Assembly: GCF_027596085.1 (NCBI RefSeq) | Contig: NC_072451.1 | Span: 5,094,231-5,158,230, forward strand | Length of the DNA stretch: 64,000 nt | Direction: 5' to 3' | DNA from: Anoplopoma fimbria | Lineage: Eukaryota; Chordata; Actinopteri; Perciformes; Anoplopomatidae | Shown: piece by piece, positions 1 to 64,000 of the stretch | Layout: each line of letters opens with the position of its first letter | How positions within the stretch are numbered: position 1 is the first letter of the stretch | Translations under genes and position numbers: made by a program | The notes under the pieces: generated by a model | Told to the model about the DNA's origin: nothing | Database searches by the model: none | The model's input: the letters and a program-made list of their open reading frames with translations, nothing else

Positions 1-103
1 AATTCCATCGAATCTAATAATCGAATGATTTTAAGTGTTTATGTTTAAACGCAGTTCTCGTGGCGCCCGCTGGAGCGCCATCCTCCTCCTCCTCCACCCA
101 CCT

Positions 104-191
104 CCTCCTCCTCCTCCACCTCCTCCTCTCTGTGGAGTCCAAAACGGAGATTTGGAGCGGGGAGGCGTGGAGGAGGTGGAGGAGGAGGAGG
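104..191. repeat. Inverted repeat of CCT/GGA triplets, 23-bp perfect arms
   Basis: The arm at 104-126 (CCT triplets interrupted by one CCA) is the exact reverse complement of 169-191, with a 42-base loop. Both arms come from simple triplet sequence, but they share the same interruption at the matching place. The structure could extrude as a cruciform or fold in a leader RNA. Confidence 0.75.
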
Positions 192-238
192 GGGTGTGTG
201 CTACTGATTGTATGAGAGGAGGGGGGGCAGAGAAGGAG

Positions 239-239
239 T

Positions 240-293
<54 letters not shown>

Positions 294-296
294 AAT

Positions 297-333
<37 letters not shown>

Positions 334-336
334 AAT

Positions 337-371
<35 letters not shown>

Positions 372-500
372 AACCAAGAGAGAGAGAGAGAAATAGAGAG
401 AGAGAGAGAGAGAACCAAGAGAGAGAGAGGGTGAGAGGAAATCATTCCTGTTTAAATGGGAATCTAAAGCGCAGAGAGGAAAAAGGGACAGAGAGAGAAA

Positions 501-534
<34 letters not shown>
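239..534 (+). repeat. GA-rich microsatellite tracts in the 5' flank
   Basis: Interrupted (GA)n runs at 239-435 and 481-534 are broken by AAA and AACCAA interruptions. The + strand is nearly all purine here. Confidence 0.9.
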
Positions 535-538
<4 letters not shown>

Positions 539-769
539 ATAAAAAGTGGAGACAGATTTATTTTACGCACGGGAACAACAAGGAAACGAGGAGAGGAAAG
601 GAAAAGAAGAGGAGAGAGGAAGAGAGGGAGAGAGGGAGAGAGGCATTGGCTTTTATTTCCTCTCAATGTGTCTCCTTTCACTCCCATGACTCAAAGAGGA
701 TTCCTGTTCGCTTCACCCGGTCGGGAGGGATTGATGGTGTCTTTTCGGGGAAGCAGATGCGGCTGAACC

Positions 770-63188
<62,419 letters not shown>

Positions 63189-64000
63189 GTATGGAAAAAC
63201 CAGTTGTGTGTCAGTGGCAGTTGAATATGACAGTGTATTGGTGGTTTGTTTGTTGCACAGTTAATGAGTTAATTTTATTTGTGGTGTTCATCATCATAAT
63301 AGAGCTGATCAAGATCAAGTTGAAGATTAATATTATCATCAGTTGATGCTTCATTAAAAGTTGATGAACGTGTTTATGGCAAATGATACAAGGACTTATA
63401 AATTAACTGATAAATTAAAAACTCTTTTACCAACACTCACTCCTTGTTCCTCAAATATCACGGCCCTACACTTCAAACTATTATGCCCTGTCCTCTATCA
63501 TCGCTTTTGAACGTGTCAGGGATGGCAAAACAAAACTACTTGGTTAGATTTAGGAAATAATGATGGTTATTGGGTTAAAATAAGTACGTTTTCCTATGTT
63601 AAATAACTACGTTTGTTACATAACAGTATGGAAGTTATGTAACAAAACTACCGTTAAATAGTTCAACGTTGACTTTTGTCCTCGCACTGGAGACAATAGC
63701 CGTCTCCTGTGCTGGTTTGATCCATCTAACCTCCACTTCCACAGGCCTTAACATAGAAGTGTTTTTTTCGTGCGATTAATTAGCATTTTGTTATTTTTGT
63801 CATAAACACTTTCACACAAATAATGCAACTATGACATGCTGTAATTGCGAACATCGGCAAAGGCAGTGCATACCAAATCCACTCCTTCAGTTTTTACCTT
63901 TTAAAATAAAAGCCCTAGTCATATACACACTGCGTAACTGATTACCAGAGGGAACTCAAATTCTTTCACAGTATATCACTATAAGGAAACTCGATAAAAC
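63189..64000 (+). other. Start of intron 11 (continues beyond window)
   Basis: It begins at a GTATGG donor. Apart from the family X repeat copy, nothing is recognised. The next exon, expected to lead into the membrane-proximal and transmembrane region, is not in the window. Confidence 0.85.
63500..63745 (+). mobile_element. Dispersed repeat family X, copy 5 (forward orientation)
   Basis: It contains 'acttggttagatttagg', 'gggttaaaataagtacg', 'actacgtttgttacataac' and 'tgatccatctaacctccac', the forward order also seen at 39410-39700. Confidence 0.6.

Larger units (their letters stand above)
1..769 (+). promoter_or_regulatory. 5' flank and probable 5' leader of the kirrel1-like gene
   Basis: This is the sequence upstream of the start codon. 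It contains a CCT-rich block, a matching GGA-rich block, then two GA-rich tracts (about 239-435 and 481-534) and ordinary mixed sequence from about 640. No clear TATA box or initiator could be fixed, so the transcription start is unknown. GA-rich sequence is frequent in TATA-less promoters, but its role here is inferred only from position. Confidence 0.4.

Noticed and set aside
14..539. SLSLSL-type frames in the GA-rich 5' flank
   Set aside because: Pure simple-repeat translation (CT/TC codons).

Overview
The window is vertebrate nuclear DNA, almost certainly from a ray-finned (teleost) fish. Three things show this: one gene split into short exons with GT-AG introns, very many long CA/GT dinucleotide arrays (about 2.2 kb by my hand count), and relics of dispersed repeats common in teleost genomes. 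There is no sign of bacterial, viral or plasmid organisation.

The only protein-coding gene I can support is the 5' and middle part of a Kirrel/Neph-family cell-adhesion receptor on the + strand, closest to KIRREL1 as I remember the vertebrate family. Eleven coding exons can be placed from the signal-peptide exon (770-815) to the second exon of the fifth immunoglobulin domain (62973-63188). All splice sites are GT-AG and the phases run 1,1,1,0,1,2,1,0,1,0,1. Each Ig domain is encoded by two exons. The transmembrane segment, cytoplasmic tail and 3' UTR lie beyond the right edge. One break is visible: in exon 11 the conserved Ig5 sequence changes reading frame near 63050-63058, which fits two extra bases in C-rich sequence. 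That is either an assembly error or a real lesion.

Layout: 1-769 is a purine/pyrimidine-biased 5' flank and leader. Positions 816-45083 are a 44-kb first intron holding most of the microsatellites, a 1.5-kb polypurine tract with an internal tandem duplication, Tc1/mariner and other transposon relics, and a few perfect hairpins. Positions 45084-63188 hold exons 2-11, with introns of 0.4-5.3 kb carrying more CA/GT arrays, an inverted-repeat element and a duplicated coding-like relic. Positions 63189-64000 are the start of the next intron.

I found no CRISPR array, RNA gene, operon or defence system, and no convincing second gene. The points most worth checking are the exon 11 frame break, the coding-like segment shared by 26440-26650 and 62225-62755, the perfect hairpins, and the close opposite-orientation GT/CA arrays that could fold in the first-intron RNA.
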